Shown here piece by piece: positions 35,513 to 44,285 of a DNA stretch of 58,441 bases. Source of the DNA: Clostridia bacterium (GTDB lineage Bacteria; Bacillota; Clostridia; Oscillospirales; Acutalibacteraceae). Position numbers and translations under genes: made by a program. The notes under the pieces are model-generated. The model had not been told where the DNA came from. It saw only the letters and a program-made list of their open reading frames with translations, and made no database searches. The stretch spans positions 1-58,441 of the forward strand of contig JAFWYP010000030.1 of the NCBI GenBank assembly GCA_017517665.1, written 5' to 3'. The stretch's first letter is position 1, and the number at the start of each line of letters is the position of its first letter.

Positions 35513-37140
35513 ATTTTGTTGTTGTTATCAATAACGTTTCCGACAACATCCGTAACAACGGTATACGGAGCATCAAAATGATTGTCCGTTATTTCCGCTT
35601 CGCGCAGATACTCAAGATGTATATAATGCCTGCCTTTTCTCGGTTTTTTGAATGTGTTGCCCGATAAAACAAGCTTACCGTGAACATACGCCGATGAGTT
35701 TACATCCATGACCTTCGGAGTATATCTGATAACGGGTGCATTCTCCCACATTTCCGCATATTCACAAGCCTCAACATAATTGTTGCGGAAAATAATTTCT
35801 TTGGTATAACCCGATTCAAACCAGAAATTGCAGTCATCTTCGATAAGAAGTGCAGGACCCCAGAGATTTCTGAAACGGTTGTTTTCAATCACAACCTTAC
35901 CTCTTGTTGTGCATAGGATTCCCCTGCCCGAAGTCGGTCCGAAATCACAGTTTGAAACATGAAGATTCGGAGTCCATGTTGCATTCTCAACAACATCTTT
36001 TTCAAGCACAATTCCGTCGGGAATATTGTCAACAATCAACTTAATATCGGTATCATTCAGTTTCTTGTAATCAACAACTGTTGCTTTGTTATAAGGAATA
36101 AGCGTATCCCACTTTATAAATTCGAGTTCATCGCCTTTTTTAAATGCCTGAAATCCCCATGTTTCATCATGCATAAAGCGAACAGTTATGCTGTTTTCAT
36201 CTGTGTTTTGTTCAACGATACGCAAATGTGTTCCGTGAACATTCACACAGTCATCCTGTGCACCCCATGCTTTGCACGAATCAATAACAATATTTCCCTT
36301 ACAGCCTGAGAATTGAAAGAAATCCGCGGTGCTTGCAATTGTTCTTCCGTCTGCGGGAGTGAAATCACAGTTTTTATAAGTGATATTTTCACAAAACTGC
36401 GAAACCATGCCAAGACCGTGCATGAATTTTATGCGCAGATTTTCAAGGTGAAGATTTTTGCATCGGTTGAAATATGCACCCGTCTGGTCGCGGATGATAC
36501 TTCTCGTCTGAAAAATACAGCCCTCTTCAAAAGCAACATCCTTGTTTTCAAGCTGCACTTTAAGTGTATAATCATCAATCCGTTCGATTTTCTCAAATTT
36601 GAGATTATCTCTTCTGAAATCGCGGCACTTTTCTGTTACGGGATCAAAAACCTTGATATGTCTGCGGGTACCGTTATATAAATCCTCCCAATAAGGATTG
36701 CCGTTTTTATCGTTTTCACCCTGCCAGATAAGATTGTCATCTTCAATTCTGAAAAGACAGTCGGGGTTAATTTTTATTTTGCAAACGCCGTTTTCATTTG
36801 ACAATACTCTAAACTCAGCCATTGTAGGGCAGGCATAATCAACGGTAAGATTTTTAACCGCGATGTTTTCGCAGTTATCAAAAAGAAACGGAGTCATTTT
36901 GCCGTGAACAATAACAGTTGCACCGTTGCCGTCAATTGCGATATTTTTCTTGTTTTTCAAAAACATTGCGGTACGTCGCAGACCGTTCGGATTTTCATGC
37001 TTTTTTGCTGTATTGGTGCAATAATATCCTTCAAATTCAAAGGAATCATCTTGTCTGACATGATAAACTTTACCCTTTTCAAGAATAATGCTTTCATTAT
37101 TATCAATGTTCAGAAATAATTTGCAAAGCTCATTATACAT
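35509..37140 (-). CDS. Parallel beta-helix glycosidase, GH110 (alpha-1,3-galactosidase)-like
   Basis: 543 residues with many short beta-helix turns (NIAIDGNGATVIVHG, CENITYKNCDFTPADG). The segment AWGAQDDCVNVHGTHL and the N-terminal YYCTNT and PFLFDNCENI stretches resemble GH110 alpha-1,3-galactosidases, which remove terminal alpha-galactose from blood-group B or Gal-alpha-1,3-Gal glycans. No signal peptide is visible, so the substrate would have to be imported first. It is last gene of a run with ZIP and DMT transporters. Other right-handed beta-helix families remain possible. Confidence 0.65.
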   Translation of the reverse strand: MYNELCKLFLNIDNNESIILEKGKVYHVRQDDSFEFEGYYCTNTAKKHENPNGLRRTAMFLKNKKNIAIDGNGATVIVHGKMTPFLFDNCENIAVKNLTVDYACPTMAEFRVLSNENGVCKIKINPDCLFRIEDDNLIWQGENDKNGNPYWEDLYNGTRRHIKVFDPVTEKCRDFRRDNLKFEKIERIDDYTLKVQLENKDVAFEEGCIFQTRSIIRDQTGAYFNRCKNLHLENLRIKFMHGLGMVSQFCENITYKNCDFTPADGRTIASTADFFQFSGCKGNIVIDSCKAWGAQDDCVNVHGTHLRIVEQNTDENSITVRFMHDETWGFQAFKKGDELEFIKWDTLIPYNKATVVDYKKLNDTDIKLIVDNIPDGIVLEKDVVENATWTPNLHVSNCDFGPTSGRGILCTTRGKVVIENNRFRNLWGPALLIEDDCNFWFESGYTKEIIFRNNYVEACEYAEMWENAPVIRYTPKVMDVNSSAYVHGKLVLSGNTFKKPRKGRHYIHLEYLREAEITDNHFDAPYTVVTDVVGNVIDNNNKI

Positions 37141-37149
37141 TCCATCACC

Positions 37150-37899
37150 TTATCCGAGCAAAACGTCGGTAGCAAGCATAACACAAAAGCCAACAAGAAG
37201 AGAATAGGTTGCACCTCTTTCGCTTTCATGGTGTGTTTCAATTACCATTTCATCACTTACAACATAAAGCATTGTACCGCCTGCAAACGCAAGTGCATAA
37301 GGAAGAATTACCGAGGCGAAGCTTACTGCAAAATAACCGATTAATGTACCGATAACTTCAACTATACCCGTAATAATCGCAATAATAAATGTTCTGCCCG
37401 GCTTTACACCTGCCGAAAGCATGGGAGTTATGATAACCATACCTTCGGGAATATTCTGAAGAGCAATACCTGCCGCAATAATAAGCGCACGGGAATTATC
37501 TCCCGACCCGAAACCGACACCCGCCGCAATGCCTTCAGGAAGATTGTGAATTGCAATTGCCATAACAAAAAGCAAAACCTTACTCAGGTTTGTTTTTTTA
37601 TGGTCTTCAATATCCGAGCCCGCAAGTCTGTGAAGATGGGGCACAAGTTTATCAATAAGATTAAGACAGATTGCACCGGCAAAAATACCAATAATCGTTT
37701 TTATAAGTCCGTATTTTCCGCCGTATTCAAGCGAAGGAATTATAAGACCGAGAACAGCCGCCGCAAGCATGACGCCTGCCGCAAAAGATAAAACCATATC
37801 GGAAAGCTTGTGGGAAATACCCTTGAAAATAAAACCTATAATCGCACCTATTACCGTTGCGCCGCCTACGCCTAAAGCTGTTACAAATACAAGTTCCAT
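37150..37899 (-). CDS. ZIP family divalent metal transporter
   Basis: 249 residues, about eight membrane helices. Helix 4 carries the metal-site signature AIAIHNLPEGIAAG and helix 5 has IALQNIPEGM. A short His/Asp segment (VPHLHRLAGSDIEDHKK) lies in the loop after helix 3. It should import Zn2+ or another divalent cation across the cytoplasmic membrane. It lies 9 nt after the DMT gene and 9 nt before the beta-helix gene. Confidence 0.93.
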   Translation of the reverse strand: MELVFVTALGVGGATVIGAIIGFIFKGISHKLSDMVLSFAAGVMLAAAVLGLIIPSLEYGGKYGLIKTIIGIFAGAICLNLIDKLVPHLHRLAGSDIEDHKKTNLSKVLLFVMAIAIHNLPEGIAAGVGFGSGDNSRALIIAAGIALQNIPEGMVIITPMLSAGVKPGRTFIIAIITGIVEVIGTLIGYFAVSFASVILPYALAFAGGTMLYVVSDEMVIETHHESERGATYSLLVGFCVMLATDVLLG

Positions 37900-37908
37900 A
37901 TGTACCTC

Positions 37909-38757
37909 CTAAAATGCCATTAAAACACTTGCCGCAAACGAAATCACGGCAGCGATATATTCTTTTTTTTCTATTTTTTCTTTTCTGAACGCAGAAATCA
38001 GAGTTGAGAAAAGCATAACACCGCCCGTGACAAGCGGATATTGAACGGATGCGGGAAGATGTACAAGAGAAATAAGCAAAAACAGATTTCCTATACCGTT
38101 AAACACACCGTAACCCGAAGCAAAAAGAAACTCTTTACCTTTGATAACAGGAATTTTTTTATGTTTTATCAACAGCCATAATGCGCAAATCGCAACTGTC
38201 ACAAGACTTGTCAGCATCATGAATCCCGAGCTGTCGGAATGCGGCAAATCGGAGGATTGATGAATTTTTGAAATAACCCCCGCCATGCCGTTGAGAATAA
38301 ACACAGCCATGTAATAAACAATAGCTTTTTTATTCTGACTGCCTTTTTTGATATTCAGAAGAACGGAAACAACAATCAATGCACAGCAGATAACCTTAAA
38401 AACGGTTAATTCTTCATTATAGAATCCTACCCCGAGAACAAACGGCAGAAGCATTCCGCCGAGCATTGAAAAAACGGAATAAACCGACAGGTTTGCAACC
38501 GCAAAAGCTTTCATGCTGAAAACCGTCATCGCTATTCCCGAGAAAGCGTATATCACGCTCATCACAAGACTGAAAGCTGTTATCTGAACCTTAAAGCCGC
38601 TGATAATCAGCATTATAATAACAATAACAACGCTTTTATAAAGCGAAAATTCAAGTGCGGATTTAAGGCTTTCTCCTCTGCTTTCTTCAAATCTCTGATT
38701 GAAAAGAAACTGCAGGGAAAAAAGCACAACCGCAATAATCACAAGAAAATAATACAT
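37909..38757 (-). CDS. EamA/DMT-type transporter
   Basis: 282 residues in ten hydrophobic helices forming two five-helix halves, the drug/metabolite transporter plan. The C-terminal half ends with HLPASVQYPLVTGGVMLFST, the typical EamA helix 9 region, and a KKEYIAAVISFAASVLM last helix. I start it at the ATG at 38757 behind AAGG; a longer frame would add 15 residues without a better site. Substrate unknown. Possibly exports or takes up a metabolite from the glycan pathway. Confidence 0.85.
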   Translation of the reverse strand: MYYFLVIIAVVLFSLQFLFNQRFEESRGESLKSALEFSLYKSVVIVIIMLIISGFKVQITAFSLVMSVIYAFSGIAMTVFSMKAFAVANLSVYSVFSMLGGMLLPFVLGVGFYNEELTVFKVICCALIVVSVLLNIKKGSQNKKAIVYYMAVFILNGMAGVISKIHQSSDLPHSDSSGFMMLTSLVTVAICALWLLIKHKKIPVIKGKEFLFASGYGVFNGIGNLFLLISLVHLPASVQYPLVTGGVMLFSTLISAFRKEKIEKKEYIAAVISFAASVLMAF

Positions 38758-38792
38758 GTTTTTTAATACCTTCAAATTATTTATGATAGAAA

Positions 38793-38821
38793 ATACTATC
38801 ACAATTCTTTTTATTTTTCAA
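38793..38821 (-). promoter_or_regulatory. Sigma-A promoter of the DMT-ZIP-GH110 run
   Basis: Minus strand TTGAAA (38816-38821), 17 nt, TAGTAT (38793-38798), divergent from the GH16 promoter with about 8 bp between the -35 boxes. Confidence 0.65.
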
Positions 38822-38829
38822 CATAAAAC

Positions 38830-38858
38830 TTGACTATTGCGAAATATAAATTTATAAT
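38830..38858 (+). promoter_or_regulatory. Sigma-A promoter of the GH16 gene
   Basis: TTGACT (38830-38835), 17 nt, TATAAT (38853-38858). The leader of about 95 nt to the start shows no obvious terminator. Confidence 0.75.
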
Positions 38859-38960
38859 TATTAACAAGAAAAATAAGCAATTTCATAGTAATCATCGTAA
38901 TTCCCATTCTGAATGAGAAATCAAATCGTATAAACGCTATACAAAGCAAGGAGAATTTAT

Positions 38961-39818
38961 ATGAATTTTTTACAAAGCATCACAGCATTTTTGGCTTCTA
39001 TAATAATATTCATCTGTGTATCTCTTGATATCCCCTGCTATCCCATGGGTCAAAAGATTGATATGGATAAATTCACCGAAACATTCACCGAGGAATTTGA
39101 CGGTGAGCTTGACAGAAGCGTATGGTCGGGACACTATCAGTACGGAAACACTACCGAGGCAAGAAAAGGAAGCTACTGGAATCAGTATCTTGCAAAAACA
39201 GAAAACGGTAATCTTATTATCCCCGTAACATATCTTGAAGACGGAATGGGCGGTAAAGGTACAGGCTGGTATACTGCAGGAATTGATACCGACTCGGATT
39301 CGCCCGATGGTTTCAGTCAGAAATTCGGCTACTTTGAATGCAGATGCATTCTTCCGAAAGGCGCGGATATCTGGAGCGCATTCTGGCTTATGAATGATGG
39401 AGTTTATAATGCAGACGGAAACGGAAAGGACGGCACGGAAATTGATATTTTTGAAAGCGACTGCTACGGTGATTTCCCCGAAAACGCCATAACCTCAAAT
39501 CTTCATTTTGACGGTTACGGAGATGCTCATCAGAAGCTTGGTGCAACCAAGTTCCTTTTAAAAAACAATCCCTATGAAGAATTCAACACCTACGGTCTTG
39601 AATGGAACGAAAACGAATATATTTTCTATATTAACGGCATTGAAACCTTCCGTACCGATTTCGGCGGAGTAAGTCAGAATGAAGAATATCTCATCCTCTC
39701 TGTTGAAATGAAAGGTGAAAACGGTATTCCGTCGGAAAGAGAAAACAAGCCTGCAGATGATTCCGAATTCATCGTTGACTATGTTAAGGTTTATCAGTAC
39801 AAAGATTTAATGCAGTAA
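38961..39818 (+). CDS. Secreted glycoside hydrolase family 16 (beta-glucanase-like)
   Basis: 285 residues. The N terminus has a hydrophobic signal segment (ITAFLASIIIFICVSL). The catalytic E-x-D-x-x-E motif is EIDIFE with E160 as nucleophile, D162 and E165 as acid/base, with nearby W in SAFWLMND, as in laminarinase and lichenase-type GH16. It cleaves beta-1,3 or mixed beta-1,3/1,4 glucans outside the cell. A monocistronic unit with its own promoter and terminator. Confidence 0.93.
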   Translation: MNFLQSITAFLASIIIFICVSLDIPCYPMGQKIDMDKFTETFTEEFDGELDRSVWSGHYQYGNTTEARKGSYWNQYLAKTENGNLIIPVTYLEDGMGGKGTGWYTAGIDTDSDSPDGFSQKFGYFECRCILPKGADIWSAFWLMNDGVYNADGNGKDGTEIDIFESDCYGDFPENAITSNLHFDGYGDAHQKLGATKFLLKNNPYEEFNTYGLEWNENEYIFYINGIETFRTDFGGVSQNEEYLILSVEMKGENGIPSERENKPADDSEFIVDYVKVYQYKDLMQ

Positions 39819-39826
39819 AGAAACAA

Positions 39827-39862
39827 CTCCTCACTGTTCAATGAGCAGTGAGGAGATTTTTT
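39827..39862. terminator. Bidirectional intrinsic terminator
   Basis: 10-bp stem CTCCTCACTG / CAGTGAGGAG (39827-39836 with 39846-39855) then ATTTTTTAT on the + strand, between convergent GH16 and GH36 genes. Confidence 0.88.
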
Positions 39863-39867
39863 ATGTT

Positions 39868-41523
39868 TTAGTTATCTCTGATAAGCTCGCCTCTCTTGAG
39901 ATTGAACTCAAGAACCTTATCCTTGCCGTTATCATCAATTTCAATTCTGATGATTTCATCGTCAAGGTATTCGGCTGACTTAACAACTTCGCCTGTTTTC
40001 TTGAAGTATTTCTTAAGGTATTCAACCTGCTTTTTATTGAATTCACCTGCGTTATCGGAAACAAAGAGAACGTTGCCGAAAAGGTTGTTTATTCTTGCGA
40101 GGAGATGCTTCTGTTCCCAGTTAAACTTGAGGTTGTGATTTCTCAGGAAGAATACGTCGGGGTCATTCATGAACACTCTGCCGTTGAGATGGCGGCGGAA
40201 GATTGAGTTGTTGATTGCGCTTTGTGCGCTGAGCATTTCGTTATTAACATGGATATGATTATAAATCTTTCCGGTGTAAGTAAGGTCAACATCGCAACTG
40301 ATACGGCAGGCATCGCAGACACCGATTGCAGCACTCATAGGGATACCGCAGCCGAGAAGAAGCTTATCGCCGACACATTCACGAAGAAGCTGCATTCCGT
40401 CATACATAATTTCTCCTCTGCACTTGCCGTTTCTGGGTGAAATGCACTGGCTGTAGAGGAAATCAAGCTTAACCATGTCATAGTTCCAGTCATTAAGGAT
40501 AACATCGAAGAAATGCTTGATATAATCTCTCGCTTCATCATTATAGATATCAAGAGTATATGCGCCGCCCCAACCGATACAGCCTATCTGAGGCTTGCCT
40601 TTTTCGTCTTTGATGAGCCAATCGGGATGTTCTTTTGCCGTTCTTGAAACTCTCTGACAGCTGAAAGGAGCAATCCAGATACCTGCCTTGTAGCCCTTTG
40701 CGTGAACCTTCTCGGCAATATACTTCATACCGTTGGGGAATTTTTCGCAATGGTCAAGCCAGTCACCCACAAATGTTTCATAACCGTCGTCAATCTGGAA
40801 AATATTTACTTCGTTCTTTGCACAGTTGAGACCTTCAAGGTCGCGGAGAATGATTTTTTCGTCAATCTTCTGGAAATAGTTATACCATGAAGTATAACCG
40901 GTCATAAGACCCTTTCTTGTTTCGGGCATATCAAACTTTGCAAAATACTTATCAAATACTTCTTCGTATCCGCCTTCATAATAAACGACATCAAACACGG
41001 TATAGGGTTCCGTTACAAGCTTGCCGAGAACATCCTTATGAATCGAAAAATAATTATCGTTCATCTTTACTTTGAAATAAGTAAAGCCTGTTTTTTCGCT
41101 CAAAGAACCGAAAAGCTTAACTTTTTTTCCGTTTCTGATGTATGTATAGCAATGGCTGTGGAATTCGCCGGGGACTTCGGAATAGTCAACAATATACTGG
41201 TCACCGAAAAGCTTTGCGGCATGGGTTGCGAGAGGATGAATTTTTGAAAGCTTTGTTACGCCTCTCTGGATATGTCCGCACTGAAATTCTCTTGATTTTG
41301 TCCATGACTGATATCCGCCCGCAAAGAACCAATCATTCTTCACAAACTCATAATCGGTTTCTGCATAAAAATCAACAAGCTCAAAATCTCGTTTGGGATT
41401 GAGAACAACAGTGTATCTGTCTGCATTTTCTGTAATATCGAGAGAATAAAAATCATTCTCGGTTTCATTGGTTGTTACAACCTCACCTGCAGACTTATAC
41501 TTGATTACATATTTCATACTCAT
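39868..41523 (-). CDS. Alpha-galactosidase, GH36-like
   Basis: 551 residues of the GH31/GH36 barrel. The nucleophile is D354 in MVKLDFLYSQ, the acid/base Asp is about D411 in RISCDVD, and GIWIAPFSC and QIDDGYE are the flanking strand motifs. It has an N-terminal beta domain and no signal peptide. It probably removes alpha-1,6-galactose from imported oligosaccharides such as melibiose or raffinose-family sugars. The ATG at 41523 has GGAG 8 nt upstream. Its divergent partner is araA. Confidence 0.87.
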   Translation of the reverse strand: MSMKYVIKYKSAGEVVTTNETENDFYSLDITENADRYTVVLNPKRDFELVDFYAETDYEFVKNDWFFAGGYQSWTKSREFQCGHIQRGVTKLSKIHPLATHAAKLFGDQYIVDYSEVPGEFHSHCYTYIRNGKKVKLFGSLSEKTGFTYFKVKMNDNYFSIHKDVLGKLVTEPYTVFDVVYYEGGYEEVFDKYFAKFDMPETRKGLMTGYTSWYNYFQKIDEKIILRDLEGLNCAKNEVNIFQIDDGYETFVGDWLDHCEKFPNGMKYIAEKVHAKGYKAGIWIAPFSCQRVSRTAKEHPDWLIKDEKGKPQIGCIGWGGAYTLDIYNDEARDYIKHFFDVILNDWNYDMVKLDFLYSQCISPRNGKCRGEIMYDGMQLLRECVGDKLLLGCGIPMSAAIGVCDACRISCDVDLTYTGKIYNHIHVNNEMLSAQSAINNSIFRRHLNGRVFMNDPDVFFLRNHNLKFNWEQKHLLARINNLFGNVLFVSDNAGEFNKKQVEYLKKYFKKTGEVVKSAEYLDDEIIRIEIDDNGKDKVLEFNLKRGELIRDN

Positions 41524-41558
41524 ACCGGTCACTCCAATCGGTTTTATTTATCTTTAAG

Positions 41559-41587
41559 ATTATAGCAGAAATAATTAATCAGTTCAA
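41559..41587 (-). promoter_or_regulatory. Sigma-A promoter of the GH36 gene
   Basis: Minus strand TTGAAC (41582-41587), 17 nt, TATAAT (41559-41564). Confidence 0.75.
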
Positions 41588-41599
41588 GTATTATTTTAT

Positions 41600-41628
41600 T
41601 TGACACAGAAAGGGAATAATGGTAAAAT
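41600..41628 (+). promoter_or_regulatory. Sigma-A promoter of araA
   Basis: TTGACA (41600-41605), 17 nt, TAAAAT (41623-41628). The -35 boxes of this and the divergent GH36 promoter are 12 bp apart, close enough for one regulator to affect both. Confidence 0.75.
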
Positions 41629-41654
41629 TAACAAAAACGCAAAGGGTGATTTTT

Positions 41655-43130
41655 ATGTATATGGAAAAATATGAATTCTGGTTTGTTGTCGGCAGTCAGT
41701 TCCTTTACGGTCCCGAAGTTCTTGATATTGTTGCTGAACGTGCTGCCGAAATGGCTGACAAAATGAACGAAAGCTCTCTTCTCCCCTGCAAGGTTGTATA
41801 TAAAGTAACCGCAAAAACTCCAGAGGAAATTTCTCAGGTTGTTAAAGAAGCAAACTTTGACGATAAGTGCGCAGGCATCATCACATGGATGCACACTTTC
41901 TCACCTTCAAAGATGTGGCTCAATGGTCTCAAAGAGCTTCAGAAGCCTTACTGCCATTTTGCAACACAGTATAACAGAGATATTCCCAACGAAGAAATTG
42001 ACATGGATTTCATGAATCTCAACCAGGCTGCACACGGCGACAGAGAACACGGTTTCATCGCTGCAAGACTCCGTATGCCGAGAAAGGTTATCATGGGTTA
42101 CTGGCAGGACGAAAAAGTCCTTTCAGAACTTGGAAAATGGATGCGTTCCGCTGTAGGTGCGGCATTCTCAAAAAGCCTTAAGGTTATGCGTTTCGGTGAT
42201 AACATGAGAAATGTTGCGGTTACCGAAGGCGACAAAGTCGGCGTTCAGGAAGTTCTCGGATGGCAGGTAAATACATGGCCTGTAGGAACTCTTGTTGAAT
42301 ATACCAATGCCGTTACCGAAGCCGAAGTTAATGCGCTTATGGAAGAGTACGCAGAAAAATATGATTTTGCAACAGACAATCTTGACGCAGTTCGTTATCA
42401 GGCAAAAGAAGAAATCGCAATGAAGAAAATGCTTGACGAGCAAGGCTGCAAAGCATTCACAAACACATTTGAGGACCTCCACGGCATGGAACAGCTTCCC
42501 GGTCTTGCAAGTCAGCGGCTTATGGAGCAGGGCTACTGTTACGGCGGTGAAGGCGACTGGAAGGTTTCTGCCATGACTGCCGTTATGAAAGCAATGACAG
42601 AAGGTATGAACGGCGGCACTGCTTTCATGGAGGACTATACATACAACCTCGCACCGGGTATGGAATATTCTCTCGGTGCTCATATGCTTGAGGTCTGCCC
42701 CACCCTTTCGGCAGACAAGCCCCGAATTGAAGTTCATCCTCTCGGAATCGGCGGTAAAGGTGACCCTGCAAGACTTGTTTTTGAAGGCAAGGCAGGTCCT
42801 GCGGTTGTGGTAAGCCTTGTTGACATGGGCGGCCGACTCAGAATGATTTGTCAGGACATCGAATGCGTCAAGCCCATTCTTCCCATGCCCAATCTTCCTG
42901 TTGCAAGAGTTATGTGGAGGGCTATGCCCGACCTTTGCACAGGCGCAAAATGCTGGATTATTGCAGGCGGTGCACATCACACCGTACTTTCATACGATGC
43001 AGATGCAGAAATGCTCCGCGACTTTGCAAGAATTATGGATATAGAATTCGTTCATATCAATAAAGACACAACTCCCGTTTCTCTTGAAAACGAGCTTTTC
43101 CTTAATGACCTTGCAAGAAAACTTATGTAA
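41655..43130 (+). CDS. araA: L-arabinose isomerase
   Basis: 491 residues, close to the usual 470-500. Conserved runs include FWFVVGSQFLYGPEVL, ITWMHTFSPSKMW (substrate site), QYNRDIP, EGDWKVSAM and SLGAHMLEVCP. It isomerises arabinose to ribulose using Mn2+. The ATG at 41655 has AAGGGTGA 5 nt upstream; the frame extends 12 codons further without a site. It stands alone: no araB or araD is present, so ribulose must be handled by genes elsewhere, or the enzyme may act on galactose or another sugar. Confidence 0.95.
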   Translation: MYMEKYEFWFVVGSQFLYGPEVLDIVAERAAEMADKMNESSLLPCKVVYKVTAKTPEEISQVVKEANFDDKCAGIITWMHTFSPSKMWLNGLKELQKPYCHFATQYNRDIPNEEIDMDFMNLNQAAHGDREHGFIAARLRMPRKVIMGYWQDEKVLSELGKWMRSAVGAAFSKSLKVMRFGDNMRNVAVTEGDKVGVQEVLGWQVNTWPVGTLVEYTNAVTEAEVNALMEEYAEKYDFATDNLDAVRYQAKEEIAMKKMLDEQGCKAFTNTFEDLHGMEQLPGLASQRLMEQGYCYGGEGDWKVSAMTAVMKAMTEGMNGGTAFMEDYTYNLAPGMEYSLGAHMLEVCPTLSADKPRIEVHPLGIGGKGDPARLVFEGKAGPAVVVSLVDMGGRLRMICQDIECVKPILPMPNLPVARVMWRAMPDLCTGAKCWIIAGGAHHTVLSYDADAEMLRDFARIMDIEFVHINKDTTPVSLENELFLNDLARKLM

Positions 43131-43132
43131 AC

Positions 43133-43176
43133 AACTAACCCCTGCTTGACGATTTGTAAGCAGGGGTTAGTTTTCT
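43133..43176. terminator. Bidirectional intrinsic terminator
   Basis: Perfect 15-bp stem AACTAACCCCTGCTT / AAGCAGGGGTTAGTT (43133-43147 with 43158-43172) and a short T-run on the + strand, between araA and the convergent PnuC-like gene. Confidence 0.88.
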
Positions 43177-43864
43177 ATTCGTCGGAATTCTTCTGGATTT
43201 TATACAGTTTTCTTGCCTCAAAGAAAGCAAAGCAGATGCAGATAAAAGAATAAACCGAGAAAATAAGATAAGTCATTGTTTCGGGAGAATCGGGCAGCAT
43301 CTGAATATACAGAAAAATGTTGATTATTCCGTTAATAATCATAAATGATGTATATTCAACAAAAGCGAACATAGTCAGAAAATAGATTAAAATCCCAAGC
43401 AAGGTTGTTGCGCTGTCAAGGAAAACATACTGTGAACCGATTAACGGGAGCAATATCCACATTGCGAGCAGAAAAACTGCAAAAACGGCAAGCATAATGG
43501 TTCGCCATTTAACGGACAGTCTGCGAAGAACGGTTGACTCTCCGCTTCTGTTCTTATTCCAGCGTATAAATGTGATAAGCTGTATCGGACACGAAAACAG
43601 AAGTGCGGAAATTCCCGAACCGTATAATTTATAGAATATGTAAACCGCGCCGTAAAGCAACGAATTAACGCTTCCGAGAAGGCTTGCAAATCGGTTAATG
43701 CGTGATTGAAGCATTCCTATTATTAGCGAAACATACAGAGGAAGAATGCGAAAAAAATTCTGATGGTAAACAACACCGGCAACAGTAATCAGCACCGCGG
43801 TCAGACCCATTAATGCGAAAATAAATATGTCTTTTTTTGAAATATTTTTACTGTTCAGAAACAA
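43175..43864 (-). CDS. PnuC-like vitamin/nicotinamide riboside transporter
   Basis: 229 residues in about seven hydrophobic segments. The pattern NSLLYGAVYIFYKLYGSG with a basic-aromatic loop FIRWNKNRSG, and FLDSATTLLGI with INGIINIFLYI, follows the PnuC layout (PnuC is about 220-240 aa). Such proteins carry nicotinamide riboside, riboflavin or thiamine as facilitators. No riboswitch is visible upstream to point to the vitamin. It is a single gene. Confidence 0.6.
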   Translation of the reverse strand: MFLNSKNISKKDIFIFALMGLTAVLITVAGVVYHQNFFRILPLYVSLIIGMLQSRINRFASLLGSVNSLLYGAVYIFYKLYGSGISALLFSCPIQLITFIRWNKNRSGESTVLRRLSVKWRTIMLAVFAVFLLAMWILLPLIGSQYVFLDSATTLLGILIYFLTMFAFVEYTSFMIINGIINIFLYIQMLPDSPETMTYLIFSVYSFICICFAFFEARKLYKIQKNSDE

Positions 43865-44048
43865 AATCTACACCTCTTTTGTTTCTGATTTTACATCATT
43901 CATTCAAATATATCAAGAAAAAATTTTTAATGAAATCTTGTGAGTTTCGTTCATAATTAACCTTTAAACAAACGATTGTATTTTCCTTAATACCGGAATT
44001 TTTAAACCGCAATTTCAAACATGAAATATAATATAAAACGATTAATAT

Positions 44049-44064
44049 TTGTTTAAATAAACAA
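44049..44064. promoter_or_regulatory. Inverted repeat, candidate operator of the ceramidase operon
   Basis: Perfect inverted repeat TTGTTTA-AA-TAAACAA directly upstream of a -35 box. Related TTTAAAC/GTTTAAA half sites occur nearby at about 43966, 44002 and 44125, so a dimeric regulator may bind here. The 421-bp gap 43865-44285 otherwise holds no gene. Confidence 0.45.
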
Positions 44065-44069
44065 AAACA

Positions 44070-44098
44070 TTTACATTTTTTTAATAATGTAGTAGTAT
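44070..44098 (+). promoter_or_regulatory. Sigma-A promoter of the ceramidase operon
   Basis: TTTACA (44070-44075), 17 nt, TAGTAT (44093-44098). It gives a leader of about 180 nt before the first gene. Confidence 0.6.
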
Positions 44099-44166
44099 AT
44101 AATTAACATTCAAAAAAATACTGTTTAAATGTTTTTATTTTTTTCGTTCCCTTTTGCTTACGATAA

Positions 44167-44227
44167 TGAGATAACATATACATCAAAAGTATTTCATTCT
44201 GCATCAGTTAAATGAAAGATTATCTCA
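44167..44227 (+). promoter_or_regulatory. Long hairpin in the ceramidase leader
   Basis: Outer arms TGAGATAA / TTATCTCA (44167-44174 with 44220-44227) enclose inner arms TTTCATT / AATGAAA (44192-44198 with 44211-44217). No U-run follows, so it is not a terminator; it may shape mRNA stability or bind a protein. Confidence 0.5.
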
Positions 44228-44285
44228 CAAAAGAACGCAAAACCCATCAAAAGCCGAAAAATATATACAAAGGAGAAAATGTCAC

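Noticed and set aside
42168-42980. 270-codon minus-strand frame inside araA
   Set aside because: Antisense to araA, rich in Cys and His without pattern, no ribosome site.
43865-43960. Vitamin riboswitch (THI or FMN) in front of the PnuC-like gene
   Set aside because: No CTGAGA or AGGGGTGGGGTG-type core is present in the upstream sequence.
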